DNA of 64,000 nt, taken from NCBI GenBank assembly GCA_965246765.1, contig CBDFFJ010000005.1, positions 248,001 through 312,000 of the forward strand, read 5' to 3'. A program made the position numbers and the translations under genes. The notes under the pieces were generated by a model. That model did not search any database. It was given only the letters and a program-made list of their open reading frames with translations, and was not told the origin of the DNA. The stretch is from UBA1952 sp965246765. GTDB taxonomy: Bacteria; Bacteroidota; Bacteroidia; Chitinophagales; Chitinophagaceae. Shown in pieces: positions 26,591 through 35,155 of the stretch (position 1 is the stretch's first letter; every line of letters starts with the position of its first letter).

Positions 26591-27262
26591 CTACTCCCCC
26601 GTTTCACTGTCCGGTGCCTCTACGGGCTTGCTCTCGGGAGAGCCTTTTTGTCTTAGAAAAACGGATAGCACTACTATTGTGAGCACGGAGAGAAACTCGC
26701 TCTGCCAATTTTGAAAAGACTCAAACCAGAAGCCCGCGCTTTGCAGATGCCCGCTCAGTGTGGCTAAAGGTTTTCCAAGCGCAGCGTCTGCTTCATTATG
26801 GGCTTTCCAGGAGCCAAGCAGATGAAGGTAGAAGGAAAGGAAGAACAGGAGCGACAGCGCTATGGTAAGGGAGTTTTTGTAAAGCGTCAGCGCAATACCA
26901 CCCTTACGCACCGGCCAGGGCGCGCCTGGGTGCGGCTTCGGTTCTCGGTCCACTTCTTCGTCGTCGCTATCCGGGTCTTTGCTTTCGGAGGAGCCTTTCT
27001 GGAAAAGCCAAACCGTAAGCAGCACATAAATAGCCATCTGGAGGAACTCGCTTTCCCAATTCTCAAACGTAGCGGATACGAAGTGGCCGGTGGTAAAGTA
27101 TTGGCCGGCGGTGATGGGCGCCTGGTGGCGATCAGCGCGCTCCTCGTTATAGTCTTTCCAGCCGGTGATGTACTGGCCACTCATAGAGCCGAGCATGAGG
27201 AGCGTGACAACGATACTCAGGCCGTTGTTGCGGAAGAAGGAGGCCCTTTTTTGCCTTGCCAT
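26591..27262 (-). CDS. DUF6766-like four-helix membrane protein
   Basis: I start this at 27262 (MARQKRASFFRNNGLS). The open frame extends to 27397, but that extension is merely translated tRNA-Val sequence. The protein is about 223 residues with two similar halves. Each half has a hydrophobic helix (LSIVVTLLMLGSMSGQYITG; LTIALSLLFFLSFYLHLLGS), a loop ending in FENWESEFLQ or FQNWQSEFLS, a second helix, and a tail with LFQKGSSESK or LRQKGSPESK. It is therefore an internal duplication. The family has no known function. Confidence 0.8.
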   Translation of the reverse strand: MARQKRASFFRNNGLSIVVTLLMLGSMSGQYITGWKDYNEERADRHQAPITAGQYFTTGHFVSATFENWESEFLQMAIYVLLTVWLFQKGSSESKDPDSDDEEVDREPKPHPGAPWPVRKGGIALTLYKNSLTIALSLLFFLSFYLHLLGSWKAHNEADAALGKPLATLSGHLQSAGFWFESFQNWQSEFLSVLTIVVLSVFLRQKGSPESKPVEAPDSETGE

Positions 27263-27360
27263 GATATAAGTACCGGGTGGTTTAGGGCAGCGTAGAAGAA
27301 TGGCGCTGTCTTCAAAAAACTTCCGGGTCTTCATGACCCGGAAGGTTACGATTTCAGGGG

Positions 27361-27434
27361 TGGGTACTGCAGGATTCGAACCAGCGACCCCTACCATGTC
27401 AAGGTAGTACTCTAACCAACTGAGCTAAGCACCC
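27361..27434 (-). tRNA. tRNA-Val (anticodon GAC)
   Basis: A complete cloverleaf can be folded on the minus strand: acceptor GGGTGCT with AGTACCC, D-arm TAGCTCAGTTGGTTAGAGT, anticodon arm CTACC-TTGACAT-GGTAG and T-arm CTGG-TTCGAAT-CCTG. Anticodon GAC specifies valine. The 3' CCA is not encoded. It lies between the HNH gene and the DUF6766-like gene. Confidence 0.97.
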
Positions 27435-27481
27435 GGGGCGCCAAAAGTAAAAAGTAAAAAAGCAAAAGCTGCCTGAAATAA

Positions 27482-27778
27482 TCACCGCTTCATTTTCACA
27501 CTGCCGTCATAGAACTCGGGCGGCTTCTTACTCACCCATTTAATGAACTTTGCAATTTCTTCCTGTGCCTGTAACTTCTCAATAGTATCGTAGCTGCGCT
27601 CCAGCTCCTTTTCAGAAAGCACCGCGTGGATCTTGCTGTGGCAGATTTTATGCATCAGCAGGGTTGGCGAACCCTTACCGCCCCGGCTTACGGGAAGCAG
27701 GTGGTGGCGGTTCACAGGCTCTGCAAGTGGGCGGGTGCAGAGCGGGCAAAGGTTGTCGGTTGATGTCTGGTCTTCCAT
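27482..27778 (-). CDS. HNH endonuclease-like protein
   Basis: This 98-residue protein has a CPLC zinc knuckle near the N-terminus, then NRHHLLPVSRGGKG and KICHSKIH, together an HNH nuclease fold with paired Cys/His metal ligands. It is short and has no partner domains. Such stand-alone HNH proteins occur widely in Bacteroidota chromosomes with unknown role. It lies just downstream of the FAD oxidoreductase on the same strand, 24 bp after its stop. Confidence 0.8.
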   Translation of the reverse strand: MEDQTSTDNLCPLCTRPLAEPVNRHHLLPVSRGGKGSPTLLMHKICHSKIHAVLSEKELERSYDTIEKLQAQEEIAKFIKWVSKKPPEFYDGSVKMKR

Positions 27779-27802
27779 ATAAAATCGCTCTTCAAAAATA
27801 CC

Positions 27803-28861
27803 TTACCGGCTCAATGTACGTGCGTAGCGGCTTAAATCGGTTTGCGGAATAAGCGCCGTGCCGTTAATAAGATGCTCCGCCAGATTATGCGCCAGAAAAG
27901 GCGCCAGTGAGCAGCCTTTGCTGCCCATGCCATTCAGAATGCCTGCCTGCCGGTATTGAGGGTGCATGCCCGCGAAAGCATCGCGCGTAACGGTAGCCGG
28001 GCGGACGGCGGCGAAGTGTTCATGCAGCTCATAAGGCAGCCGAAGCCAGTTCCGGAGCGTGCTTTCGGCTTTTTGCCGAAAGGCGGCCGTCGGTAATTCA
28101 TCCTGGAAATCCCAGTCAAAGGTGGAGCCGATCCAGAAGTGGTCATCCCGCCATGGCACGATGGACAGCCGGTCATATTTATAAATAGCGTTGCGCGGAA
28201 GGCCGGGAATGGAGGCAACAATGGCCTCGCCTTTATTCGGCGCAAACGGCAAACGGCTGAACATAGGATTGGCCGCCGACGCAGCGCCGCTGCAATCAAT
28301 AACCGCTTTCGCGTGAAGATTTTTATACACGACACCGCCGGGCTGCATTGCGCACTGGCCCCAATCAAACCGCTCTTCCAGTAAAGCGCTTTTGGCGCTG
28401 AGTATAGCGCGCCAGCCCTGTAAAAGCCGGGGCACGTCCACCAGCAAAGCCGGGTAAATACTGCCTGTGCCGTAGTGATAATTGAAATGCTCCTCCTCCG
28501 CCATCCGGGGGTTGTAGCTGAGCAAATCTTCGTGCGCGCCTTCAGCTTTTTGCTCAAAGAATGCCGCCTCTTCGGCAGTGCTGAAAAAAGTATGAATCGG
28601 CAATTCTGCAGCTAATGGCATATTCAGCGCGCGGCCCATCTCTCCGTAAGCGCCGGACGCAAAAGGCAGCATCGTATCCGCCATCCATTGCCGCGCCAGG
28701 CGTTTACCGGTGATTGGATTCATAATGCCCGAGGCAGCCGCGCTGGCGGAACGCGCAAAGCCGGCATCAATGACGAGCACAGCAGCGCCAGCTTTTTGCA
28801 GATAATAGCTCAGCCATGTGCCGCAAAGGCCTTGCCCCACAATCAGATAATCAAGCTGCAC
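27803..28861 (-). CDS. FAD-dependent oxidoreductase, DAO family
   Basis: The 352-residue protein begins with a Rossmann dinucleotide motif (YLIVGQGLCGTWLSYYLQKAG, GxGxxG) and VIDAG. It continues with SGIMNPITGKRLARQW, VVYKNLHAKAVIDCSG, and ends with PQYRQAGILNGMGSKG. This is the D-amino-acid oxidase/glycine oxidase-like fold, resembling the oxidase half of MnmC-type enzymes. Substrate is unknown. It starts 9 bp after the SpmA/SpmB fusion ends, so the two are probably co-transcribed. Confidence 0.85.
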   Translation of the reverse strand: MQLDYLIVGQGLCGTWLSYYLQKAGAAVLVIDAGFARSASAAASGIMNPITGKRLARQWMADTMLPFASGAYGEMGRALNMPLAAELPIHTFFSTAEEAAFFEQKAEGAHEDLLSYNPRMAEEEHFNYHYGTGSIYPALLVDVPRLLQGWRAILSAKSALLEERFDWGQCAMQPGGVVYKNLHAKAVIDCSGAASAANPMFSRLPFAPNKGEAIVASIPGLPRNAIYKYDRLSIVPWRDDHFWIGSTFDWDFQDELPTAAFRQKAESTLRNWLRLPYELHEHFAAVRPATVTRDAFAGMHPQYRQAGILNGMGSKGCSLAPFLAHNLAEHLINGTALIPQTDLSRYARTLSR

Positions 28862-28870
28862 GGCGGCAAA

Positions 28871-30136
28871 TCAATGAAAAAACAAATAGCCGAGAGTGAT
28901 CGCCGCCGCCATGCCGATTGCATCGGCGATAAGACCCAGCACCAGGGCGCTCCGCGTATTCTTCACCCCTACAGAGCCAAAGTAAACGGCAAGGACATAG
29001 AAAGTAGTTTCGGTGGTGCCCTGCAGAATGGCGGCGAGCTTTCCGGGAAAAGAAGCGACGCCGTATTGCTTCATCACATCCACCATCAATCCCTGCGCGC
29101 CGGATCCGGAAAGCGGCTTCATCAGCATTATGGGCACAACCGGCACAAAGTCGGTATTGAGGCCCAGCATCGCCGCGCCGCAGGCTATTCCCTGCACGAT
29201 GACATCCATGCAGCCGCTCGTGCGGAATACCGAGATGGCAATCAGCATGCCTACGAGATAAGGAATGATGCGCAGCGCGACGCCGAAGCCTTCTTTAGCG
29301 CCTTCAATAAAATGTTCATAGACCTTTTGCTTCTGCACCGCGCCGGCTGTGACAAAGGAGACAATAAGCATCAGTATAAAGCCCGCGCCGATGGCCCCGA
29401 CAGTATCGCTCACCTGCTGTGTGGTGTGGCCGGTCGCAATCATGTGCTGCACATACCAGTAAATACCGCCGATGATGGCGCCGAAAATGGCAACGAATAC
29501 CAATACCGGCAGCTTCAGCAGGTTGATGCGCTGATGAATGGCTACAATGCTCATTCCCGCAAGGAAAGCGATGAACGTGGCGATGAGCGTCGGCAGAAAA
29601 ATATCCGCCGCATTAAAGCCAACCAGCTTTTGCTCAACCGCCATAGCCTGCCGGATGGCAATAACGGATGTAGGCACCAGCGTGATGCCGGCTGTGTTGA
29701 GCACGAGGAACATGATCTGCGCATCGGAAGCGCGTTCCTTGTCTTCGTTCAGTTCCTGCAATTCGTTCATCGCTTTGAGGCCAAGCGGCGTGGCGGCATT
29801 GCCAAGGCCAAGCATATTCGCGGAAAGATTCATGGTAATGCTGCCGTATGCCGGGTGGCCTGCCGGAACGCCTTTAAACAGCGTGCGGAACAGCGGTGCA
29901 ACGCCCCTTGCCAGCAAGCCGATTACGCCTGCGCGCTCGCCGATTTTCATGATGCCCAGCCAGAGTGTCATTACGCCCGTGAGGCCGAGAGAAATTTCAA
30001 AGCCGGTTTTTGCGGAGCCGAAAATGCCGTTGAGCATATCCGTGAGCAGCCCGGAAGAGCCGGGAATGAAAATGGCTTTTATAAGGCCTACTACAAAACC
30101 CACCAGCAGCAGCGCGACCCAGATGTAATTGAGCAT
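28871..30136 (-). CDS. Nucleoside-recognition (Gate) domain membrane protein, SpmA-SpmB fusion
   Basis: This 421-residue polytopic membrane protein has two Gate domains. The first half resembles spore maturation protein SpmA (LTGVMTLWLGIMKIGERAGVIGLLA, MNLSANMLGLGNAATPLG, MFLVLNTAGITLVPTSVIAIR). The second half resembles SpmB (EGFGVALRIIPYLVGMLIAISVFRTSG, MLMKPLSGSGAQG, TTETTFYVLAVYFGSVG). Fused SpmAB proteins are usual in non-sporulating Bacteroidota and their function is unknown; small-molecule transport is likely. It is followed closely by the FAD oxidoreductase. Confidence 0.88.
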   Translation of the reverse strand: MLNYIWVALLLVGFVVGLIKAIFIPGSSGLLTDMLNGIFGSAKTGFEISLGLTGVMTLWLGIMKIGERAGVIGLLARGVAPLFRTLFKGVPAGHPAYGSITMNLSANMLGLGNAATPLGLKAMNELQELNEDKERASDAQIMFLVLNTAGITLVPTSVIAIRQAMAVEQKLVGFNAADIFLPTLIATFIAFLAGMSIVAIHQRINLLKLPVLVFVAIFGAIIGGIYWYVQHMIATGHTTQQVSDTVGAIGAGFILMLIVSFVTAGAVQKQKVYEHFIEGAKEGFGVALRIIPYLVGMLIAISVFRTSGCMDVIVQGIACGAAMLGLNTDFVPVVPIMLMKPLSGSGAQGLMVDVMKQYGVASFPGKLAAILQGTTETTFYVLAVYFGSVGVKNTRSALVLGLIADAIGMAAAITLGYLFFH

Positions 30137-30195
30137 CGGCGTGAAAATAGCAGAAAGTCGTTAGCGGAATGCAGAAAGCCGGCGCCAGAACGTCA

Positions 30196-30227
30196 AATTA
30201 AAAATGGCCGCTCTTTAGGGCGGCCAT
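30196..30227 (-). terminator. Intrinsic terminator after the DUF4878 lipoprotein gene
   Basis: ATGGCCGC pairs with GCGGCCAT (30204-30227) and on the minus strand is followed by TTTTTAATTT. It lies 22 bp after the stop of the gene at 30249. Confidence 0.7.
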
Positions 30228-30248
30228 CTATAAAAGTAAAAATGCGGA

Positions 30249-30782
30249 TTAACGCTGAACGGATGTCGTGTCCATCGTGCCGGTGCTGTTCATCGCGCCG
30301 TCAGCGGGTGGAGCCATCATGGTGTCAGGCGTAGCATTCATGCCGCCGCCGTTCATATCGCCTGCACCAGCGCCTGTGCCTGCGCCGGAACCGCCGCCCA
30401 TACCGCCCATATCCATCTTGCTCCACTGGGCCATCCATTTGCCATTCTGCTTCACCATCTTCAGCGTCTTCGGGGAAGGGTCGTTGGAGAGCGTGTACTC
30501 AACGGTTGCGTTGTCGCCGGTAACCTTAGGATCTTTTACGTCCACCTTGATTTTCTTGGCTTCGTCCTTTGCATTCTGCTGCATCATGCCCATCATGCTT
30601 TCAAAGGATTCCAGCTGCTTCTTGGTTTCTTCGGTAGATACCTCCTTGGCCTGTGCGTAGTCCATGTGGTAGAAGCCGTTCAGCCACTTTTCGGCTGAGG
30701 CCTTTGGAGAGCCGCCGCCGCAGCTTACGAGTGTTACGGCCAGCGCCAGCAAGGCAGCCATAGAGAGGATTGCTTTCTTCAT
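30249..30782 (-). CDS. DUF4878-like lipoprotein
   Basis: This is a 177-residue lipoprotein (LAVTLVSCGGGSPKA). The middle fits the DUF4878 fold: ASAEKWLNGFYHMDYAQAKEVS, a Met-rich helix (MMGMMQQNAKDEAKK), then VTGDNATVEYTLSNDPSPKTLKMVKQNGKW. The C-terminal 50 residues are a low-complexity Gly/Met/Ala tail. Related domains occur in small envelope proteins of unknown function. The YiiX-like lipoprotein lies 48 bp upstream on the same strand. Confidence 0.82.
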   Translation of the reverse strand: MKKAILSMAALLALAVTLVSCGGGSPKASAEKWLNGFYHMDYAQAKEVSTEETKKQLESFESMMGMMQQNAKDEAKKIKVDVKDPKVTGDNATVEYTLSNDPSPKTLKMVKQNGKWMAQWSKMDMGGMGGGSGAGTGAGAGDMNGGGMNATPDTMMAPPADGAMNSTGTMDTTSVQR

Positions 30783-30830
30783 AGGGGTTGGGGATTGAGT
30801 TTGATTGGGTATTTTGGATTGGCGGCAAAA

Positions 30831-31511
30831 CTAAAGTTTATAGCGTACATCGCAAATGATTTCGGCGTGGCGCGGGTCGTATAAATTATCTACGCCCACG
30901 TAGGTTTTCTTCAGCAGATGTGTAATGGGAAAATAGCCGGTATCGGCCGTTGCTTCGCGCACGGCTTTATATACAAATTCGGCGCAGTAGAGCTTGTCGT
31001 CGCTTGCGAGGTCAAAATCAAGGTCAAACAGCGTGCCTGCACGCCAGTAGCGACGGGCTATGTTGTGTAAATGCTCAATTTGGCGGGCAGAAATATCCAG
31101 GCGGGCAATGCCAAGCCGCTCATTACTGACCGGCGTAAAGAACACACATGCCGAGTCGCGCATCAGCTTCGCAGCCGGGTTGTCTTCGCCGCCAATGCTG
31201 TGATACACAAACGGATAACCGTCTTCTATCATCACTATTCCGCAATGGGAATAAGTCTTATTCGTCAGATTCATCTGGCGAAGCATGACGCTTGTGGCAT
31301 CTGCGCCGGTGCGCAGGGCCAGGTCGCCGTCTTTCAGAAGGCGAACGGCAGAATCAATGGACTTAGAATTTTGAATATTATCTTCCCTGCGGGCAATAGC
31401 CTGTCCGGATTTCTGAGTGGCCCCCGCCTCCTCCCTTTTGCAGGCATTTATGCAAAAAAACAAAATTAAGACTGGCGAAGCCAATAGGGCGATACGTGGG
31501 AGATGCTTCAT
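30831..31511 (-). CDS. YiiX-like permuted NlpC/P60 cysteine hydrolase, lipoprotein
   Basis: This 226-residue protein has a lipoprotein signal (LILFFCINACKREE). The YiiX/YebB-like domain opens with LLKDGDLALRTG, has the catalytic-type motif TYSHCGIVMI (His then Cys) and PFVYHSIGGEDN, and ends with DDKLYCAEFVYKAVREA. Members are papain-fold enzymes with circularly permuted order, thought to act on peptide or lipid amide/ester bonds in the envelope. It lies upstream of the DUF4878 lipoprotein. Confidence 0.87.
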   Translation of the reverse strand: MKHLPRIALLASPVLILFFCINACKREEAGATQKSGQAIARREDNIQNSKSIDSAVRLLKDGDLALRTGADATSVMLRQMNLTNKTYSHCGIVMIEDGYPFVYHSIGGEDNPAAKLMRDSACVFFTPVSNERLGIARLDISARQIEHLHNIARRYWRAGTLFDLDFDLASDDKLYCAEFVYKAVREATADTGYFPITHLLKKTYVGVDNLYDPRHAEIICDVRYKL

Positions 31512-31658
31512 ATCGCGGCGAAGTTAGCAGGAGTTTTTAGCGCATATCCCAACCATAGCACGGCACTTGCCGTCTTATGAAACTGTTGGCGCGGCAATCC
31601 TATCTGCTGCCCGCTAAAAATCCTTACTTTTATAATCTCAAAAACGGATATACCAACC

Positions 31659-32060
31659 ATGAAGCACCTCATCCTTGCCGCAGCCCTTGTTGCTGCTACT
31701 TTCAGTGCCGCCTTTGCAGGAGATCAGCCTACAAAGGAGGAGATCCACGCTAAAATGAAGACCGGCCGAAAGGCACTGGTAGCCAAGACCTCTGAGCTGG
31801 AAGCCAGCCTTAAGCGCAATGACATGGATGCCGCCGAGGGCGTAACCATGGATATTCTTGCCCTTATGCGCCAGGGCGTAGGCCAGACCCGTACTGATGC
31901 CGATCTGATGAAGCGTGACAGCCCGGAGCAACACGCTCAGATGCATCACATGGAGTCTATGGAAGGACTTGTGCATGACTACATGCAGCTCACGAGCGAT
32001 GTAAAGGCTAACGGCCAGAAGATAGCCGACATTGCCCACGCATTCCAGAAGACTTACTAA
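31659..32060 (+). CDS. Secreted all-helical protein of unknown function
   Basis: This 133-residue protein has a clear signal peptide (MKHLILAAALVAATFSAAFA). The mature part is predicted helical and rich in Met, Lys and His (RDSPEQHAQMHHMESMEGLVHDYMQL). The pattern of amphipathic helices resembles a small four-helix bundle, but I recognise no family. A strong terminator follows (32082-32111). The upstream gene is divergent, so it is likely a single-gene unit. Confidence 0.75.
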   Translation: MKHLILAAALVAATFSAAFAGDQPTKEEIHAKMKTGRKALVAKTSELEASLKRNDMDAAEGVTMDILALMRQGVGQTRTDADLMKRDSPEQHAQMHHMESMEGLVHDYMQLTSDVKANGQKIADIAHAFQKTY

Positions 32061-32081
32061 GAGATTCTTTTTTTACTCCTA

Positions 32082-32111
32082 AGCACCGGCCAGCAATGGC
32101 CGGTGCTTTTT
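32082..32111. terminator. Strong intrinsic terminator
   Basis: A perfect 11-bp stem (AGCACCGGCCA with TGGCCGGTGCT, loop GCAA) is followed by TTTTT. It lies between the secreted helical protein gene and the convergent thiolase. Confidence 0.85.
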
Positions 32112-32120
32112 GTTTGGAGA

Positions 32121-33290
32121 CTATTGTTTTACAAGCACATGGGTAATGATGGAAGAAGCCGTGCCGCCAATGCTTTGAATAAGCGCGGTATTCACTTCCT
32201 TATCAACCTGGTTGGCGCCGGCGGCGGCGGTAAGCTGCATGTAAGCCTCCACGGCCTGGTAAACGCCGGAAGCGCCTATCGGGTGGCCGCGGGCTTTGAG
32301 TCCGCCGAATGTAGAAACTGGCAGCCTTCCGCCCGCAGTAATCGCTCCTTCCTCGGCCAGCTTCCAGCCTTCGCCCTGGCGGGCAAAGCCCATTGCCTCC
32401 AGCGAGAGCACCGCAATTATAGAGTAGGCATCGTGCAGCTCAAAGAGATCAACATCGCTATTGGTGATACCGGCCATCTGAAATGCTCTGGCGCCCGAGC
32501 GCCGGATGCCTTCCGCGTCAAGCGGGTGCTGCCGGTTGGCAATACCTACAGATTCTGAAGCAGCAGCCGAAGCAATTATCTTAATATGCGGCCGCGACTT
32601 GTCAGCGGGCGGATTTCTGGAGAGAATGACCGCCGCGCTGCCATCGCAGATTGGAGACGCATCATACAGGCGCAGCGGATCAGCAATGACTTTGGCGGAC
32701 AAATAATCTTCCAGCGTTATCTCCTTATGAAAGAGCGCAGCGGGGTTTTTGGCGGCATTACGGTGGGCGTTGATGCCAAACTGCGCAAAACGGTCTGCAG
32801 AAACCTTGTAGGCATCCAGGTATCGCCGCATCAGGCCGGCGTTAAGGGTGACGAACGACTCGCCTTTGCCCCCTTCAATTTCCCAGTCGGAGGCCGTGGC
32901 GATAGCTTCTGTGATAAATGCTTTGTCCGGGTGACTCATCTTCTCGGCGCCGCAAACGGCAACCGTATCGCACATGCCGCTCATCACCGCCATAAAGCCG
33001 TTGCGCAAGGCAGCGCCGCCGGAGCCGCAGGCAGCCTCAAGCGTTACGGCCTCAATGCCATTCAGGCCGGCCTCACTCGCAATAATCGGCGCGAGCTGCT
33101 GTTGGTGACATAATATGCCTGATAGCATATTGCCTACGTAAATAGCCTCTACTTTTTCAATGCCGGCATCGGCCATTGCTGCCCGCACCGCTTTGGCGCC
33201 CATTTCACGGAGACTGAGCTCTGAGGATTTCTCTACTTTGATCTGCCCTGCACCGCAGATATAGACGCCCGGCTTGTCAAAATGGCTCAT
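32121..33290 (-). CDS. Thiolase family protein (SCP2-type-like)
   Basis: About 389 residues from the ATG at 33290 (MSHFDKPGVYICGAGQIKVE). It has the thiolase fold with the nucleophilic Cys in LEAACGSGGAALR, LFELHDAYSIIAV, and the catalytic His in RGHPIGASG. It lacks the usual second Cys loop of biosynthetic thiolases and resembles the sterol-carrier-type group, whose members often pair with a DUF35 OB-fold protein; none is seen here. An upstream in-frame ATG at 33320 lies inside a perfect hairpin and is less likely. Confidence 0.88.
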   Translation of the reverse strand: MSHFDKPGVYICGAGQIKVEKSSELSLREMGAKAVRAAMADAGIEKVEAIYVGNMLSGILCHQQQLAPIIASEAGLNGIEAVTLEAACGSGGAALRNGFMAVMSGMCDTVAVCGAEKMSHPDKAFITEAIATASDWEIEGGKGESFVTLNAGLMRRYLDAYKVSADRFAQFGINAHRNAAKNPAALFHKEITLEDYLSAKVIADPLRLYDASPICDGSAAVILSRNPPADKSRPHIKIIASAAASESVGIANRQHPLDAEGIRRSGARAFQMAGITNSDVDLFELHDAYSIIAVLSLEAMGFARQGEGWKLAEEGAITAGGRLPVSTFGGLKARGHPIGASGVYQAVEAYMQLTAAAGANQVDKEVNTALIQSIGGTASSIITHVLVKQ

Positions 33291-33293
33291 AAA

Positions 33294-33324
33294 AAATTTG
33301 CCTCTTATGGTAAGAGGCAAATTT
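33294..33324 (-). terminator. 14-bp hairpin abutting the thiolase start codon
   Basis: AAATTTGCCTCTTA and TAAGAGGCAAATTT pair perfectly around a 3-nt loop. On the minus strand the stem is followed by TTT directly before the ATG at 33290. It looks like the terminator of the upstream cold-shock-domain gene, yet it ends only 3 nt before the thiolase start, leaving no room for a separate promoter or ribosome binding site. It could act as an attenuator. Confidence 0.55.
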
Positions 33325-33389
33325 ATATGTCCCCGAAGGGATATATGCTGCTATTTTTTTTATTTTTCAGCTTCCGGAGAAGCCGGCGA

Positions 33390-33845
33390 TTACGCCTGCT
33401 TCTTTACCTGCATGGCGCTCAACCCCTTAGGCGTATGCTCAGTCATAAAAACGACTTTATCGCCCTGCTTTACCGGCTCTGCCAGATTGTTGATATGCAC
33501 AAAAATGCTTTCGCCGCTGCCGCTTTCTTTGATAAATCCAAAGCCCTTTTCTTCAAAGAATGAGCTGATAGTGCCGGTGCGGGTACCGTCGCCACTCTCC
33601 TCGCGCACAGGCGCAGCCCCAAGCTGGATGCTTTCGTGATCTATTTCCTTGCGCTTTTTAGTAGGATCCGGGGGCGTAGATGAAAGGTTACCGTTTTCAT
33701 CAATATAAGCCATCATTTCATCAAGGCTTTTGCCTTTGGAAGGGTTGGCCTTACGCTCCTCCATTTTTTCCTCTTTCTCTTTGCGCTTCCTGATGCGGGC
33801 CTTTTCTTTCTCTTTTTTACCGAATGTTTCCTGTGATCGTCCCAT
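33390..33845 (-). CDS. Cold-shock-domain protein with charged N-terminal extension
   Basis: This 151-residue protein ends in a cold-shock domain (about 88-150). It has RTGTISSFFEEKGFGFIKE (RNP1-like GFGFI), SIFVHINNL (RNP2-like) and GDKVVFMTEHTPKGLSAMQV. The N-terminal half is extremely basic and acidic (KKEKEKARIRKRKEKEEKMEERK) and then has SLDEMMAYIDENGNLSS. Members with this extension are common in Bacteroidota and are presumed RNA-binding. The downstream hairpin at 33294-33324 may end its transcript. Confidence 0.9.
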   Translation of the reverse strand: MGRSQETFGKKEKEKARIRKRKEKEEKMEERKANPSKGKSLDEMMAYIDENGNLSSTPPDPTKKRKEIDHESIQLGAAPVREESGDGTRTGTISSFFEEKGFGFIKESGSGESIFVHINNLAEPVKQGDKVVFMTEHTPKGLSAMQVKKQA

Positions 33846-33979
33846 TAATATAATTGCCTTTTCTGTTTTAAATGTTTATTGCCTCAAAGATAAGCATCTG
33901 CAGGCGGTTTGGGAAACATGCTGCGAAGTGTAACGCTGATGTGCCGATAAAGTATTGAAATGTATCAGCCGACGTGCCG

Positions 33980-34690
33980 CTACTGCGGTGAAATTAATAC
34001 TGCTTTCTTCTTCCTCGCCCGCTGCTTCTGCCCGGGGTCAAATACAAATTGCGTTCGCAGCTCATAATCATCCGCATACACGATTTGCGCCAGCGCATTG
34101 ACCCGCGCTATTCGCGAATGCACGGCGTTGAAGGTGGTAATGCGCGCCGTGGTAAGCGTTAAGCGGCTACTGTGATACTGCTGGTGGGCGCTCGCCGCAT
34201 CATCCAGCGCCTGTGCCGCCGCCTCTATGCCGGCAATGCGCTCCGGGCCAAAGCCGGCGGCCTCCAGCTCCTCCGCATGATCCAGCGCTGTGCTGTGCAA
34301 TATGCGGAGAAATTGCAAGGTATTGGCCAGCCCGCGCCTTGCCGTTTTCCACTCGGTAAGGCCGAAGCCGTAGTGCATATCCGTATCATCGCCAAAGGCC
34401 TCGAGCACGTGGTAGCGTACCTGCCGCATCAGTTTTGCGACGAGCTTCCTGGCCTTGGTCACCTCGCTGCGCAATGCGGCTGAGGTGGCCTTCACGACTT
34501 CGTCGGATGGCGTGGCCTGGGCTGCTTCAATGGCTGCGGCGTATTGAGTCAGGTAATCTTCATCCAGCGTAGCATCTTCTGCGGCGAAGTCGGCCAGATG
34601 GTTGGTGAGGAGGTGAAGGTTGAGGTTGGCCTCCTGCAACAGTTTGGCATCGGAGCACAGGTAGCTGCGGGCGGGGGACTTTCTTTTCAT
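33980..34690 (-). CDS. Helical protein of unknown function next to a 21-bp repeat array
   Basis: This 236-residue protein appears entirely helical, with no signal peptide or membrane segment. It has a conserved-looking central part (KLMRQVRYHVLEAFGDDTDMHYGFG) and a basic C-terminus (KQRARKKKAVLI). I do not recognise a named family. It resembles in general make-up the four-helix proteins that sit beside codon-periodic repeat arrays in other Bacteroidota, as this one does: an array begins 16 bp upstream of its start codon. No partner gene is evident. Confidence 0.7.
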   Translation of the reverse strand: MKRKSPARSYLCSDAKLLQEANLNLHLLTNHLADFAAEDATLDEDYLTQYAAAIEAAQATPSDEVVKATSAALRSEVTKARKLVAKLMRQVRYHVLEAFGDDTDMHYGFGLTEWKTARRGLANTLQFLRILHSTALDHAEELEAAGFGPERIAGIEAAAQALDDAASAHQQYHSSRLTLTTARITTFNAVHSRIARVNALAQIVYADDYELRTQFVFDPGQKQRARKKKAVLISPQ

Positions 34691-34705
34691 GGCGAAAGGG
34701 CTTTA

Positions 34706-34957
34706 GCGGATGCTGAAACAGGATTTGCCAAAGCTAAAGTAGTATTAGTTGATGTTGAAATACTACTTGCTGACGATGATTCCGGCTTTGCTGATATTGA
34801 AATAGGATTTGTTGATGTTGAAACACGGTTAGCTAATTTAAACCCAGATTAGTTAATAGCAATCCTGCAATTTCAATATCAACTGAGCGTATTTCAGCAT
34901 TAACTAATCGGGTATCCGTATTAACTAAGCCTGTTTCAACATCAACTAATCGTCTTT
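34706..34957. repeat. 21-bp repeat array with a polarity switch (12 units)
   Basis: Twelve consecutive 21-bp units fill this stretch. The first seven read on the plus strand as seven-codon units like GTTGATGTTGAAA plus eight bases (heptads VDVETRL, ADIEIGF), ending in a TAG at 34850-34852. The remaining units carry the same motif on the minus strand (heptads LVDVETG, LVNAEIR). The array is AT-rich compared with its surroundings. It lies immediately upstream of the helical protein gene. No good start codon opens either frame, so translation is doubtful. The stretch 34958-35155 that follows holds nothing I recognise. Confidence 0.85.
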
Positions 34958-35155
34958 CTCAGCCTGCAGAGTGTCTTTCGGGGATAAAGGAGGGGCGTTT
35001 GCGGCCTATGTGGGCTGCATTGCACGCTGGCGGGTGCTTTATGATGTCAGCGAGGGGCCGTTTGAAGGTGCGGGAAACAATTTGCAGGCGGGCAGGAGGA
35101 GGTTGCGGGCAGGGCTTATTGGCTTGCTCACGCAATTGGGCCAACACCTCGCAGC

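Noticed and set aside
27263..27397. N-terminal extension of the DUF6766-like protein
   Set aside because: The extension is translated from the tRNA-Val gene and its flank; the Met at 27262 begins the conserved part.
28688..30334. A 548-codon plus-strand frame
   Set aside because: It lies antisense to the FAD oxidoreductase and SpmAB genes, which have clear family motifs; its own translation is low-complexity and charged without a domain.
34706..34957. CRISPR array
   Set aside because: Units are contiguous 21-bp repeats without unique spacers, and no cas genes are present.
34706..34957. Diversity-generating retroelement template or variable region
   Set aside because: No reverse transcriptase gene is present in the window and the changes are not adenine-specific.
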